DNA of 64,000 nucleotides, from the NCBI RefSeq assembly GCF_011008935.1, contig NZ_JAAIVJ010000008.1:124001-188000 (forward strand). Reading direction: 5' to 3'. Below are positions 43,537 through 53,645 of the stretch, one piece after another. How positions within the stretch are numbered: position 1 is the stretch's first letter; every line of letters starts with the position of its first letter. The notes below the pieces were generated by a model. The model was given only the letters and a program-made list of their open reading frames with translations, was not told the origin of the DNA and searched no databases. The stretch is from Tabrizicola oligotrophica. GTDB lineage: Bacteria > Pseudomonadota > Alphaproteobacteria > Rhodobacterales > Rhodobacteraceae. Made by a program: the position numbers and the translations under genes.

Positions 43537-45792
43537 TTAACCGCCGGCCTTGGCCTTGATCGCCGCCAGAACCTTGGGCGGCGACATCGGCAGGCTGCGC
43601 AGCCGCGCGCCGGTGGCGGCGTGGATGGCGTTGGCCAGCGCCGGCAAGGGCGGCGTGATGCCGGTCTCGCCGACGCCGCGCACGCCGTAGGGGTGGCCGG
43701 GGTTCGGCACTTCGACGATCACGGTGTCGATCATCGGCAGGTCCGAGGCGACCGGGATGCGGTAATCGAGGAACACGGTGTTCTGCAGCCGCCCGTCGGC
43801 GCCGTAGACATATTCCTCGTTCAAGGCCCAGCCGATGCCCTGTGCCGCCCCGCCCTGATACTGGCCCTCGACATAGGCCGGGTGGATGGCGCGGCCGGCG
43901 TCCTGCACCACCAGATAGCGCAGGACCGTGGTGCGGCCGGTTTCGGGATCGACCTCGACGTCGACGACATGGACGCCGAAGCTGGCGCCAAAGCCGCCGG
44001 CCGTCACCTCGTGGTGCCCCGAGATCGGGCCGCCGCTGCCGCCCATCTTGGCGCCGATCTCGGCGATCGACATCGGCGGGAACTTGCCCGCGTTGGGGCC
44101 GGCCGGGTGGGCTGCCCCGTCGCGCCATTCCACCGCCTCGGGGTCGATGTCCCATTCGGCGGCGGCGCGGCGGCACATCTCGGCCATCGCCTGCCGCGCG
44201 GCCTCCACCGCGGCAAGGCCGCTGGCAAAGGTGGCGCGGCTGCCGTGGGTCGGTTCGTTGACGCCAAGCGCCCCGGTTTCCACCACGTTGACCCGGACCT
44301 TTTCGTAAGGAATGCCAAGGCATTCGCCGGTCATCAGCGCAATCGAGGCGCGGCTGCCGCCGATGTCCGGCGTGCCGACCGAAACCGTCACCGTGCCGTC
44401 CTCGCCGATCGCCAGCGACACCGAGGTTTCGCCGCCATGGTTGAACCAGAAGCCCGAGGCCACACCGCGGCCCTGATTGGGGCCAAGCGGTGCCAGGAGG
44501 TTCTTGTGCGCCATGGTCGCCTCAAGGCTTTCGACAAGCCCGATGCGGTTGTAGGTCGGCCCATAGCTCGACTTGGTGCCTTCGCGCGCGGCGTTCTTCA
44601 GCCGCACCTTCAGCGGATCAAGCCCCAGCTCACGGCACATCTCGTCCAGCAGGCTTTCCACCGCGAAGGCCGCCATGGGCGAGCCCGGTGCGCGGTAGGC
44701 GGCCGCTTTCGGGCGGTTGGCCAGCACTTCATAGCCTTCGTGCATGACATTCGGCACGTCATAGCAGGCCAGCGCACAGGACAGCGCCTCGCCCACCGGC
44801 GACGAGCCGATGTAGGGTCCGCCCTGCATGCGGAACATCACCTTGGCCGCGGTCAGCGTGCCATCCTTCTTCATGCCAAGCTTGACATCCATCGAGGCCG
44901 AGGCGGTCGGACCGGTGGCGCGCAGCACCTCGGACCGGCTCATCACCAGCTTGACCGGCCGGCCCCCCGCCTTTTTCGACAGGGCCAGCGCCAGAGGCTC
45001 CATGAAGATCGTGGTCTTGCCGCCAAAGCCACCGCCGATTTCCGACGGCGTCACCCGCAGCTTCGAGGCATCAACCCCGAGAACCGCCGCCGACATCCGG
45101 CGGATATACCAGTGGCCCTGCGTGCAGACCCACATCTCGCCCCGGTCGTCCGAGCCCATCTGCGCCATGCAGGCATGCGGCTCGATATAGCCCTGATGGG
45201 TGGCCTCGGTCTTGTAGCTTTGCGCGCGCACCAGATCGGCGGCGGCAAAGCCGGCCTCCACGTCGCCATGACCGAAGTCGATGTATTTCACCACATTCGG
45301 GTGCATGCCTTCGGGCACGGAATGGTCGGCGGTTCCGGCGCGGATCACCGGGGCGCCGGCGGCCATCGCCGCGTCGACGTCGGTGACATGGGGCAGGACT
45401 TCGTAGGTCACTTCCACCAGCTTGGCTGCGTCCTGCGCGATCAGCTTCGTCGTGGCGGCGACGGCGGCGACGGCGTGGCCGTCATAAAGCGCCTTTTCGC
45501 CGGCAAGGGTGTTTTCCTGCAGGTTCCAGTCTTCGCCCGTCAGCCCGGTGGGCAGATCGGCGCGGGTGATGACGGCCTTGACGCCGGGCAGCGCCAGCGC
45601 CTTCGAGGCGTCGATCTTCACGATCCGCGCATGGGCATGGGGCGAGCGCACCACGGCGGCATGCAGCATGCCGGGTGCCGAGATGTCAGCGCCATAGCGG
45701 GCGCGGCCCGTCACCTTGTCCAGCCCGTCGGGGCGGTCGGGCCGGGTGCCGATCAGGCGGAAGCCCTGGGTTTCGTCCTTGGCCATGTTCAC
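43537..45792 (-). CDS. Xanthine dehydrogenase-family molybdopterin-binding subunit
   Basis: 751-residue catalytic subunit of a molybdenum hydroxylase. It starts with the RARYGADISAPGMLHAAVVRSPHAHARI domain. GGGFGGKT binds the cofactor, AYRAPGSP lies near the metal, and catalytic Glu ~709 is in RGVGETG. The CO dehydrogenase loop (VAYRCSFR) is absent, so it is not a CO dehydrogenase; it resembles enzymes hydroxylating aromatic or N-heterocyclic carbons. Forms a three-subunit enzyme with the next two genes. Substrate unknown, perhaps delivered by the adjacent TctABC system. Confidence 0.9.
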   Translation of the reverse strand: MNMAKDETQGFRLIGTRPDRPDGLDKVTGRARYGADISAPGMLHAAVVRSPHAHARIVKIDASKALALPGVKAVITRADLPTGLTGEDWNLQENTLAGEKALYDGHAVAAVAATTKLIAQDAAKLVEVTYEVLPHVTDVDAAMAAGAPVIRAGTADHSVPEGMHPNVVKYIDFGHGDVEAGFAAADLVRAQSYKTEATHQGYIEPHACMAQMGSDDRGEMWVCTQGHWYIRRMSAAVLGVDASKLRVTPSEIGGGFGGKTTIFMEPLALALSKKAGGRPVKLVMSRSEVLRATGPTASASMDVKLGMKKDGTLTAAKVMFRMQGGPYIGSSPVGEALSCALACYDVPNVMHEGYEVLANRPKAAAYRAPGSPMAAFAVESLLDEMCRELGLDPLKVRLKNAAREGTKSSYGPTYNRIGLVESLEATMAHKNLLAPLGPNQGRGVASGFWFNHGGETSVSLAIGEDGTVTVSVGTPDIGGSRASIALMTGECLGIPYEKVRVNVVETGALGVNEPTHGSRATFASGLAAVEAARQAMAEMCRRAAAEWDIDPEAVEWRDGAAHPAGPNAGKFPPMSIAEIGAKMGGSGGPISGHHEVTAGGFGASFGVHVVDVEVDPETGRTTVLRYLVVQDAGRAIHPAYVEGQYQGGAAQGIGWALNEEYVYGADGRLQNTVFLDYRIPVASDLPMIDTVIVEVPNPGHPYGVRGVGETGITPPLPALANAIHAATGARLRSLPMSPPKVLAAIKAKAGG

Positions 45793-46265
45793 GCCCCCCG
45801 CATTTCTGCCGCCGCATCCTGCACGGCGTGGATGATCTTGTCATACCCGGTACAGCGGCAGAGGTTGCCTGCCAGCCAGAACCGGATCTCGCTTTCGCTC
45901 GGGTCAGGGTTTTCGGCCAGCAGCGCCTTGGCCGCCACCAGAATCCCCGGCGTGCAGAAGCCGCATTGCAGGGCCGCATGTTCGATGAACTTGCGTTGCA
46001 ACGGGTGCAGGTCATTGCCCTTGGCCATGCCCTCGACGGTTTCGATGCGCTTGCCCTCGGCCTCGACGCCCAGCACAAGGCAGGAACAGACCAGCGTGCC
46101 GTCGACCGTCACCGAACAGGCCCCGCAATCGCCGGTGCCGCAGCCCTCTTTCGAGCCGGTGAGGTTCAGCTGGTCGCGCAGGCAATCCAGAAGGCTGTCG
46201 CGCGGATCGGCAAGGAATTCCACCGCATCGCCGTTGACGGTGGTGGTGACATGAATGCGGCTCAT
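45789..46265 (-). CDS. Molybdenum hydroxylase 2Fe-2S subunit
   Basis: 158 residues. The plant-ferredoxin-like cluster is C42-GTGD-C47-GA-C50, with a fourth Cys in LVCSC. The helical cluster is CGFCTPG plus CRCTGY. This is the standard CoxS/XdhA-small pattern. It passes electrons from the molybdenum site to FAD. It overlaps both neighbours by four bases. Confidence 0.93.
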   Translation of the reverse strand: MSRIHVTTTVNGDAVEFLADPRDSLLDCLRDQLNLTGSKEGCGTGDCGACSVTVDGTLVCSCLVLGVEAEGKRIETVEGMAKGNDLHPLQRKFIEHAALQCGFCTPGILVAAKALLAENPDPSESEIRFWLAGNLCRCTGYDKIIHAVQDAAAEMRGA

Positions 46266-47128
46266 TTCGCGGCCCCTTTTGCTCGGTCATGGGCGATGCG
46301 CGCGGCCCGTCCGGCCAGAACGCCCACTACGTCCTTGCGGAACTCGGCGGTCCCGCGCTTGTCGGAAATCGGCGTGGCGGCGGCGCGCACGGCGTCGGCC
46401 AGCGCGGCGATGGCCGCATCGTCCAGCGTGGTGCCGATGATCGCCTTGGCCGCCTCGGGGACCAGCAGCACCGTCGGCGCCACGGCACCGATCGCCACGC
46501 GGGCCGCGGCCACCTTGCCACCTTCAAGCGTCAGGCTGACGCCGACACCGACTACGGCGATATCCATCTCGGTGCGCGGGATGAAGCGCAGATAGGCGTC
46601 GCCGCCCTGCGCCCCGCGCGGCGGCAACAGCACCGCCTCGATCATCTCGCCCGGCTTAAGACGGGTCTTGCCGGGGCCGGCGGGGATCTCCTCGACCGCC
46701 ACCTCGCGGGTGCCCGCAGGTCCGGTGACGACCACCCGCGCGCCCGCAGCCACCATGCCCGGCACGGAATCGGCGGCGGGCGAGCCGTTGCAGAGGTTGC
46801 CGGCCAGCGTTGCGCGGCCTTGTACCTGAGTCGAGCCGACCAGACGCATGCCCTCGACCACGCCAGGCCAGTCGGAGCAAAGCGCGGCATGGCGGCCCAT
46901 CTCGGCCCCCGACACCGCCGCGCCGATGCGCCAGCCGCCGTCGGGCGTGCGGGTGATCTCGCGCAGGCCGGGGATCTTCTTCAGGTCGATCAGGTCATCG
47001 GGCGTCACCATCCCGGCGCGCAGCTGCACCAGAACATCGGTGCCGCCGGACAGGAACCGGGTGATGCCCGTGGCGCCAGCGGCCAGCCTCACCGCCTCGG
47101 CGACGCTTGACGGAGCGTGATATCTCAT
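46262..47128 (-). CDS. Molybdenum hydroxylase FAD-binding subunit
   Basis: 288 residues of the CoxM/XdhC-medium family. FLSGGTDVLVQLRAG and TLAGNLCNGSPAADSVP are the FAD pyrophosphate-binding motifs, followed by the C-terminal CO_deh_flav domain. ATG chosen for GGGAGGCAAT upstream. It is the first gene of the hydroxylase operon, so its promoter lies in the ~190-base gap after the tct terminator. Confidence 0.92.
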   Translation of the reverse strand: MRYHAPSSVAEAVRLAAGATGITRFLSGGTDVLVQLRAGMVTPDDLIDLKKIPGLREITRTPDGGWRIGAAVSGAEMGRHAALCSDWPGVVEGMRLVGSTQVQGRATLAGNLCNGSPAADSVPGMVAAGARVVVTGPAGTREVAVEEIPAGPGKTRLKPGEMIEAVLLPPRGAQGGDAYLRFIPRTEMDIAVVGVGVSLTLEGGKVAAARVAIGAVAPTVLLVPEAAKAIIGTTLDDAAIAALADAVRAAATPISDKRGTAEFRKDVVGVLAGRAARIAHDRAKGAAK

Positions 47129-47283
47129 ATTGCCTCCCTTGCGGTCCCGCCCCACCGTCCGGTTCAACCGGTCTTGAGGCAGTCGGGTCCCTTCTTGGTA
47201 TCCGGCTGCAGAGTGTGGGAAGCGCGCGCGATGTGCAACGGGTCAAACGCAAGAATTCCGGCGCGACCTGACAGAATGACCAA

Positions 47284-47306
47284 GGGGCGGGGAGTTCCCC
47301 CGCCCC
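47284..47306 (-). terminator. Terminator after tctA
   Basis: Perfect 9-bp stem GGGGCGGGG/CCCCGCCCC with a 5-base loop, 12 bases after the tctA stop. On the minus strand it runs into TTGGTCATTCTG. Confidence 0.7.
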
Positions 47307-47317
47307 GGCCGATCGGC

Positions 47318-48832
47318 TCAGTCGCTGTCGCCGGCGACCGCCGACAGCACCTGCCCCCGGCCGGCGAAGCGCAGCACGATGGGCACCAGCAGGAACAGCG
47401 CCGAGATGAGAAGCAGGATGGCCGCCACCGGGGTCGAGACCAGCGTCGTCCAGTCGCCCTGCGCAATCGCCAGCGCCCGGCGCAACTGCTGTTCGGCCAT
47501 GGGGCCAAGGATCAGCCCGACCACCACCGGCGCAACGGGATAGCCATAAAGCCTGAGGCCATAGCCCATGATGCCGAACAGGATCAGCATGCCCAGTTCC
47601 ACCGGCGAGGGGTTGAGCCCGATGCAGCCAAGCGTCGCAAAGACCATGATGCCGGCATAAAGCCATGGCCGCGGGATGGTCAGCAGCCTGATCCACAGCC
47701 CGATGAGCGGCAGGTTCAGCACCACGAGCATGACATTGGCCACCAAGAGCGCGGCAATCAGCCCCCAGACCAGTTCGGCATTCATCACGAACAGAAGCGG
47801 CCCCGGTTGCAGCCCGAATTGCTGGAACCCCGCCAGCATGATCGCCGCCGTCGCCGTCGTGGGCAGGCCGAGCGTCAGCAGCGGCACCAGCGTTCCGGCG
47901 GCGGCGGCGTTGTTCGCCGCTTCCGGTCCCGCGACGCCTTCAATCGCGCCATGGCCGAATTCCTCGGGGTGTTTGGCCAGCTTCTTTTCAACGGCATAGC
48001 TGAGGAACGAGGCCACATCCGCTCCGCCGGCCGGCATCGAGCCGATGGGAAAGCCGATGAAGGTGCCGCGCAGCCAGGCCTTCCACGATCTTTGCCAGTC
48101 GCTTGCCGTCATCTTCACGCTACCGGTGACGCGGTGCAGCGCGTCGGGCGGGGTTATCATGGCGGCGACGGCCAGCGCCTCGCCCAGCGCGAACAGCGCC
48201 ACGGCAAGGGTGGTGGTCTCGATGCCGTCCATCAGCTGCGGCACATCGAAGGTCAGCCGCGCCGCGCCCGACAGCCCGTCAATGCCGACACAGGCCAGTG
48301 CCAGCCCGATGAAGAGCGAGGTCAGCCCGCGCAGCGCAGAATCGCCGAAAGTGGCCGAAACCGTGACGAAGGCCAGCACCATCAGCGCGAAATACTCGCG
48401 CGGGCCAAGGGTCAGCGCCAGTTTCACCACCTGCGGCGCAAGAAAGGCCAGAAGCAGCGTGGCGATCAGCCCGGCGACAAAGCTGCCGATGGCAGCAGTG
48501 GCCAGCGCCGGCCCCGCCCGGCCCGCCCGCGCCATGCGGTTGCCTTCGATCGCGGTGACGATGGAGGCGCTTTCGCCGGGCGTGTTGAGCAGGATCGAGG
48601 TGGTCGAGCCGCCATACATCCCGCCATAGTAGATGCCGGCGAACATGATGATCGACCCGGCCGGGTCAAGCCCGTAGGTGACGGGCAGCAGAAGCGCCAC
48701 CGTCAGCGCCGGGCCGATGCCGGGCAGAACGCCGACCGCCGTGCCCAGCGTGACGCCGACAAGTGCATAGAGAAGGATCATCGGCTGCAACGCGGTCGCC
48801 AGACCCTGCAGCAGGAGGTTGAAGCTTTCCAT
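47318..48832 (-). CDS. tctA: Tripartite tricarboxylate transporter large permease TctA
   Basis: 504-residue membrane protein with about 11-12 helices. Family markers are [54 protein letters not shown] and [27 protein letters not shown]. It is the translocating subunit of a solute importer driven by ion gradients, fed by TctC. It follows tctB by 5 bases on the same strand. Confidence 0.94.
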   Translation of the reverse strand: MESFNLLLQGLATALQPMILLYALVGVTLGTAVGVLPGIGPALTVALLLPVTYGLDPAGSIIMFAGIYYGGMYGGSTTSILLNTPGESASIVTAIEGNRMARAGRAGPALATAAIGSFVAGLIATLLLAFLAPQVVKLALTLGPREYFALMVLAFVTVSATFGDSALRGLTSLFIGLALACVGIDGLSGAARLTFDVPQLMDGIETTTLAVALFALGEALAVAAMITPPDALHRVTGSVKMTASDWQRSWKAWLRGTFIGFPIGSMPAGGADVASFLSYAVEKKLAKHPEEFGHGAIEGVAGPEAANNAAAAGTLVPLLTLGLPTTATAAIMLAGFQQFGLQPGPLLFVMNAELVWGLIAALLVANVMLVVLNLPLIGLWIRLLTIPRPWLYAGIMVFATLGCIGLNPSPVELGMLILFGIMGYGLRLYGYPVAPVVVGLILGPMAEQQLRRALAIAQGDWTTLVSTPVAAILLLISALFLLVPIVLRFAGRGQVLSAVAGDSD

Positions 48833-48837
48833 CGCCG

Positions 48838-49326
48838 CTATCCCTGGAAGATCAGCTGCTCAAGCGGACCGCCCGGCAGGTTCAGTTTCAACAGCCGGTC
48901 AAAGACGGCATAGACCGCAAGCGCCAGCACCAGCCCGACGGCGATGTTGCGCCACAGGGGCTTCTGGCCAAAGCCGCGGGCGGTCATGGCAAAGAGCAGC
49001 GCCGAGGCCGGCACAAAACCCACGGGGTGCAGAAGCACCAGTTGCAGCCCAAGCCCGCCAAGGATCCACAGCACCGGTGCCGGAGCCTGCCGCGGCGGCT
49101 GCGGCAACTCGCCCCGCAGCCCCGCGATCACCGTGAAGCCCGACAGCAGCAAAAGCCCGTAGGCCACCAGACGCGGCACATCGGCGGGGCCGACGCCGGC
49201 ATAGCCGCCGTCCTGTTTCAGCCCGGCCGCGTCCCACAGCAGCACGCCCGCCACCGCCGCCAGCCCTGCCGCGATGGCAAACGCCGCCCCTTGGGGGCGG
49301 CGCGCGGGGAAATCCCCCTGGCTCAT
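48838..49326 (-). CDS. tctB: Tripartite tricarboxylate transporter small permease TctB
   Basis: 162-residue membrane protein with four helices ([39 protein letters not shown] and two more). The poorly conserved small subunit of TctABC systems is identified mainly by size, helix pattern and position between tctC and tctA. It overlaps the tctC start. Confidence 0.88.
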   Translation of the reverse strand: MSQGDFPARRPQGAAFAIAAGLAAVAGVLLWDAAGLKQDGGYAGVGPADVPRLVAYGLLLLSGFTVIAGLRGELPQPPRQAPAPVLWILGGLGLQLVLLHPVGFVPASALLFAMTARGFGQKPLWRNIAVGLVLALAVYAVFDRLLKLNLPGGPLEQLIFQG

Positions 49327-50267
49327 TTCACCAGACCGATGTCGCGCAGCACCGCTTCGGTCGCCGCGATGTCGGCATCAAGCTGGGCGCCAAAGGCATC
49401 GCCCGCGAGATAGGTGTTGGCCCAGCCCTTGTCGGCCAGAACCTTGCCCCAGCCAGCCGAGCCGTTCAGCTTTTCGATGTCGGCGGCGATCTTGGCCTTC
49501 TGCTCGTCATTCAGGCCCGGCGCGGCGGCAACCATGCGCCAGTTCTGCACCACGACGTCAAAGCCGGCTTCCTTGATGGTGGGGGCGTCGATACCGTCCA
49601 GCCGCTCGGCCGAGGACACCGCCAGAAGCCGCATGGTGCCGGCCTTGACCTGTTCGGCAAACTCGCCGACCGAGGAAACCCCCGCCGTCACCTGATTGCC
49701 AAGGATCGCCGCCATTGCCTCGCCGCCACCCGAGAAGGCGACATAGTTGATCTTGGTCGGATCAACGCCGGCCGCCTTGGCCAGAAGGCCGACGGTGATA
49801 TGGTCGGTCCCGCCGGCCGAGCCGCCCGCCCAGGAAACCGCGCCGGGATCGGCCTGCAACTTGGCGACCAGATCGCCAAGGCTCTGGATGTCGGAGGTCG
49901 CCGGCACCACGATGGCCTGGGTGTCGCCGGTCAGGCGGGCAATCGGGGTGACATCCTTCAGCGTGACGGGCGATGCATTGGTCAAGACCGCGCCGACCAT
50001 GACATAGCCACCCACGATCAGCTTGGTCGGATCGCCGGCGCTGTCGGCGGCGAATTGCGCCAGACCCACCGTGCCGCCGGCGCCGGGGACGTTGATGACT
50101 TCAACCGAAGCAGCAATGCCCTCGGCCTGCATGACGTCCTGCATGGCGCGCGCCGTGCCGTCCCAGCCGCCGCCGGGGGCGGCAGGGGCCATGATGGTGT
50201 AATCCTGCGCATAGGCCGGAATGGCGAGGGCAGCGGCAAAGGCCGCGCCAAGAAGCGCGTGTTTCAT
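49323..50267 (-). CDS. tctC: Tripartite tricarboxylate transporter binding protein TctC
   Basis: 314-residue periplasmic receptor. Signal peptide [20 protein letters not shown]; mature start [23 protein letters not shown] is the TctC/Bug pattern whose APGGGWD loop holds a carboxylate. [15 protein letters not shown] and [14 protein letters not shown] are conserved ligand loops. Ligand is likely a di- or tricarboxylate or an aromatic acid. GGAGGAG precedes the ATG. It overlaps tctB by four bases. Confidence 0.92.
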   Translation of the reverse strand: MKHALLGAAFAAALAIPAYAQDYTIMAPAAPGGGWDGTARAMQDVMQAEGIAASVEVINVPGAGGTVGLAQFAADSAGDPTKLIVGGYVMVGAVLTNASPVTLKDVTPIARLTGDTQAIVVPATSDIQSLGDLVAKLQADPGAVSWAGGSAGGTDHITVGLLAKAAGVDPTKINYVAFSGGGEAMAAILGNQVTAGVSSVGEFAEQVKAGTMRLLAVSSAERLDGIDAPTIKEAGFDVVVQNWRMVAAAPGLNDEQKAKIAADIEKLNGSAGWGKVLADKGWANTYLAGDAFGAQLDADIAATEAVLRDIGLVK

Positions 50268-50385
50268 TGTGGTCTCCTCCCATGGCGGACAGGGCCGCCG
50301 ATTCGCTTGCCCGTTCCTCCTCCAGGACCGGGTCAGGGTTGAGAGCACCACAGGAACCTGTCACCAAGCTGACATGGCGGCCTTG

Positions 50386-51453
50386 CTATTCGCTGCCTTC
50401 CAGCGCCGCCTGCCAATGCGCCAGAACCCGGGCGCGGTTGGCCGGATCGAGATAGGCCAGAAGCCCCGGCGACACCGGCACCGGCCGGAGCCGCGCCCCC
50501 AGCGCCTCTTGCATCGCCGCCGCGCTGTCCTTGCCGGCAATCTCCAGGCTGACCGCAGGCAGGCGCAGGCGGTCGGCCAGGATGGTCTGGCCTTCGCGGC
50601 TCATCAGGAAATCCAGAAAGGCCTCGCCCAGATCGGGCCGCGCGGCGGCGGTCGGGATCAGGGCCACGCGGCTTGCCACCACGACATAGTCGCGCGGCAG
50701 CATCAGGCCGAGATCGGGGTGACGCAGCGCCTCGGAGGCGGCGTAGGAGCCCAGCACGTTGTAGCCCAGCGCCACTTCGCCGCGCGCCACGCGGTCGATC
50801 ACCTCCTGCGAGGTCGGAAAAACCTGCACGCCGGCCCGCCCCATGGCCTGCACCAGCGCCCAGGTGTCGGTAAATTCCTCCAGATCGCGCGACAGGAAGA
50901 GATAGCCCACCGCCGAGCGTGCCACGTCATAGGTGGCAATCCGGCCCTTCGCCGCGGTTGCCAGCCAGCGGATCAGCGCCGCCCGGCTGTCGGGCGGGCC
51001 AGAAGGGAAAGACGGCTTGTGCCAGACGATCACGGCCGGCTCGAAGGTCAGCGCAAAGGCCATGTTGCGCCAGTTCGCCCAGCGCGGCCAGAGGCTTGCG
51101 CCCGCCACATCGGCCTCGCGCGCATAGCCGTCATTGGCCAGTTTCACCGTCAGATCCATGGCCGAAGAGAACACCAGATCGGCCGTCTTGCCAGCCTCGG
51201 TCTCGACCATCACCCGCTCGGCAATCTCGCCCGCCAGCAGATCCTCGTAGCGCAGCGCAACGCCGGGATGGCGGGCCTGAAACGCCTCGATCAGGGGCCG
51301 CGCCACCGGGGCGTCAAGCGAGGAATAGATCACCATCTCGGCCGCCCCTGCCCCGTCGGGGGCGGGAAACGTGACCACCTCCGCCGCCGCGGGCAGGCCA
51401 AGGGCCAGCGCCATGAGGCCGGCAAGGACAGGAAAGGGGGGCAGCACGGGCAT
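50386..51453 (-). CDS. Orphan ABC-type periplasmic solute-binding protein
   Basis: 355 residues. Signal peptide MPVLPPFPVLAGLMALALG with Ala-x-Ala cleavage, then a type II binding fold (EMVIYSSLDAPVARPLIEAFQARHPGVALRYEDL) like the AfuA/PotD-type extracellular binding proteins. No ABC permease or ATPase gene is nearby. It lies divergently 85 bases from tctD, so it is more likely to feed the TctE sensor than an ABC importer. ATG chosen over a GTG two codons upstream. Confidence 0.8.
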   Translation of the reverse strand: MPVLPPFPVLAGLMALALGLPAAAEVVTFPAPDGAGAAEMVIYSSLDAPVARPLIEAFQARHPGVALRYEDLLAGEIAERVMVETEAGKTADLVFSSAMDLTVKLANDGYAREADVAGASLWPRWANWRNMAFALTFEPAVIVWHKPSFPSGPPDSRAALIRWLATAAKGRIATYDVARSAVGYLFLSRDLEEFTDTWALVQAMGRAGVQVFPTSQEVIDRVARGEVALGYNVLGSYAASEALRHPDLGLMLPRDYVVVASRVALIPTAAARPDLGEAFLDFLMSREGQTILADRLRLPAVSLEIAGKDSAAAMQEALGARLRPVPVSPGLLAYLDPANRARVLAHWQAALEGSE

Positions 51454-51538
51454 CGTCACCTGCGGGCATCGCGTGCCGCAAGGCTAGACCGAACGCGCCC
51501 CGGTTCACAACAGCGCGCGCAGCCGCTAGGCTGTCTGC

Positions 51539-52234
51539 ATGCGCATCCTGCTTGTCGAAGACGATCTGCCCTTGTCCAACGCCCTGCTGAGCCTGTTGCA
51601 AGGCGCAGGCTATGCCGTGGACCGCGCCTTTGACGGCGCCTCGGCCGAGGCGATGGCCATGGCCGAACGCTTTGACCTGATGATCCTTGACCGCAACCTG
51701 CCCGAGATGGACGGCATGGCCGTGCTGCGCAGCCTGCGCCAGCGCCGCAACCCGGTGCCGGTTCTGGTGCTGACCGCGCAGGCCGATCCGGGCGACAAGG
51801 TGGCGGGGCTGGACCTTGGGGCCGACGACTACATGGGCAAACCCTTCGACATCGGCGAATTCGAGGCGCGCGTCCGCAGCCTCTTGCGCCGTCAGGCCGG
51901 TCAGGCGGCACCGCTCATCACCCTTGGCGCCCTGGCCTTCGACCAGACCGACCGGCGCTTCAGCGACCCGCACGGCGCGACACTGGACCTGCCTGCCCGC
52001 GAGCTTGCGCTGCTGGAACTGTTCTTCCGCCGCGCCGGCCGGGTGGTGGCCAAGGAAAGCATCGTGCAATCGCTGACGACGCTGGACGAGGCGCTTTCCG
52101 ACAACGCGATCGAGCAATATGTCAGCCGCCTGCGCCGCCGCATCCAGCCCCATGGCCTGAACCTGCGCACGGTGCGCGGGCTGGGCTATATTCTGGAAAT
52201 CCCGCCAGAGGCCGCAAGGCCCGGCCATGGCTGA
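51539..52234 (+). CDS. tctD: Response regulator TctD (OmpR family)
   Basis: 231 residues. The receiver domain has acidic pocket EDD (7-9), phosphoacceptor Asp51 in ILDRNLPEMDG and Lys in YMGKPFD. The C-terminal winged helix is of OmpR/PhoB type (VSRLRRRIQPHGLNLRTVRGLGYIL). It pairs with TctE, overlapping its start by 8 bases, and probably controls tctCBA and the divergent binding-protein gene. Confidence 0.9.
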   Translation: MRILLVEDDLPLSNALLSLLQGAGYAVDRAFDGASAEAMAMAERFDLMILDRNLPEMDGMAVLRSLRQRRNPVPVLVLTAQADPGDKVAGLDLGADDYMGKPFDIGEFEARVRSLLRRQAGQAAPLITLGALAFDQTDRRFSDPHGATLDLPARELALLELFFRRAGRVVAKESIVQSLTTLDEALSDNAIEQYVSRLRRRIQPHGLNLRTVRGLGYILEIPPEAARPGHG

Positions 52235-53645
52235 CGGCCCTGCCCCCTCTCCCGCGCCATGGTCGCTGCGCCGCCGGCTGACCGGCGCCCTGATCGGCGC
52301 CTGCGTTGCCATCGGGCTGCTGGCGCTCTGGGACACAAGGGGCGAGGCGCTGCGCACCGCCCGCGACATTTCCGACCGGGTGCTGGCGGGGTCAGCCATG
52401 GCCATCGCCGAACAGATCACGCTGGACAGCGGCGGCACGCTGTCGGTGGCCATTCCGTTCTCGGCGCTGGACATGCTGTCCTCGGCCGCACAGGATCAGG
52501 TGTTCTACCGGGTCGACGGGCCGACCGGCTTCCTGACCGGCTATGATGGCCTGCCCCCCGTGGCGCCAACCGTGCCGCCAACCGGCGCGGATACCAGCTT
52601 TGCCGATGACACCTGGCGCGGCACCGCCATCCGCAAGGCCACGCTGCGGCGCGAGCTTTCCGGCGGCGGGGCAATCTTGCCGGTGGCGATCACCGTCGCC
52701 GAATCCACCCGCGCCCGCGAAGAACTGGCGGCGGGCATCCTGTCGCGTTCGGCGCTTCGCATCGCCATTCTGATCGGCGGCGCGACGCTGGTGGCGCTGG
52801 CGGTGGTCACGCTGGCGCTGCGTCCGCTGAACGAGCTTTCACGCCAGATGACCGACCGCCGCCCCGATGACCTGCACCCCGTCGCCTCCGCTGCGGTCGC
52901 GGAACTGCAACCCGTGGTTCAGGCCCTGAACGGCTTTCTCAGCCGCCTGAAAGAGGCCGTCGCCGCGCTGCAAAGCTTTTCCGGCAATGCCAATCACCAG
53001 ATCCGCACCCCGATCACCGTGGCCCGCACCCAGATCGGTCTTGCCCGCCGCGCCACCGACGCCCCGGCACGCGACGCCGCCCTGCAAGAGGCCGACCTTG
53101 CCCTGATCCGCACCGAACAGGTGCTGGCCCAGCTTCTGCGCCTTGCCCGGCTGCAATCCTCGGGCGCGGCCCTGTCCACTGCGCCATTCGATCTTGCCCG
53201 CCGCCTGCGAAGCCTGACCGCCGACCACATCCCGGCAGCCCTGACGGCGGGCATCGACCTTGGCTTCGACGGGCCAGAGACGCTGCGCGTCGCCAGCGAC
53301 GAGGTCTTGCTGGCCGAACTCGTCGGCAACCTGATCGACAATGCGGTGCGCCATGGCGTGTCCGGCGCGGCGGTGACAGTTGCGCTGGGCAGGACGGGCG
53401 GCAGGCCCCGCATTACCGTGGCCAGCGACGGCCCGCCCCCGGACCGCGCGCGGCTCGCCCGCATCGAGGAGGCGCTTTCTGCGCCGGGCGGTCCGCTTAT
53501 GGCGCGGGCCACCGAACACGGGCTTGGCCTGCACCTCGTGCGCGAAATCGCCGGGGCGCTGGGGATCACCCTGCAGGCCGGTCTCGACACCGGCGGCCTC
53601 GCGATCAGCGCCACACTGCCCGATCAGACCGACAGCGTCGCCTGA
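52227..53645 (+). CDS. tctE: Sensor histidine kinase TctE
   Basis: 472-residue membrane kinase. N-terminal helix (~20-36), a periplasmic sensor domain (~37-175), second helix (~176-198), HAMP-like linker, H-box with His257 in [10 protein letters not shown]-box [10 protein letters not shown] and a final [18 protein letters not shown] lid. The periplasmic domain resembles TctE/2CSK_N. It overlaps glpK tail to tail by 22 bases. Confidence 0.9.
   Translation: MADGPAPSPAPWSLRRRLTGALIGACVAIGLLALWDTRGEALRTARDISDRVLAGSAMAIAEQITLDSGGTLSVAIPFSALDMLSSAAQDQVFYRVDGPTGFLTGYDGLPPVAPTVPPTGADTSFADDTWRGTAIRKATLRRELSGGGAILPVAITVAESTRAREELAAGILSRSALRIAILIGGATLVALAVVTLALRPLNELSRQMTDRRPDDLHPVASAAVAELQPVVQALNGFLSRLKEAVAALQSFSGNANHQIRTPITVARTQIGLARRATDAPARDAALQEADLALIRTEQVLAQLLRLARLQSSGAALSTAPFDLARRLRSLTADHIPAALTAGIDLGFDGPETLRVASDEVLLAELVGNLIDNAVRHGVSGAAVTVALGRTGGRPRITVASDGPPPDRARLARIEEALSAPGGPLMARATEHGLGLHLVREIAGALGITLQAGLDTGGLAISATLPDQTDSVA

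Noticed and set aside
43537-45792. Form I CO dehydrogenase large subunit
   Set aside because: The diagnostic active-site loop with its cysteine (AYRCSFR) is replaced by AYRAPGS, so CO oxidation is not supported.
43621-46254. Long plus-strand open frame opposite the molybdenum hydroxylase genes
   Set aside because: Mirror frame of the catalytic and FeS subunits with biased composition and no recognisable motif.
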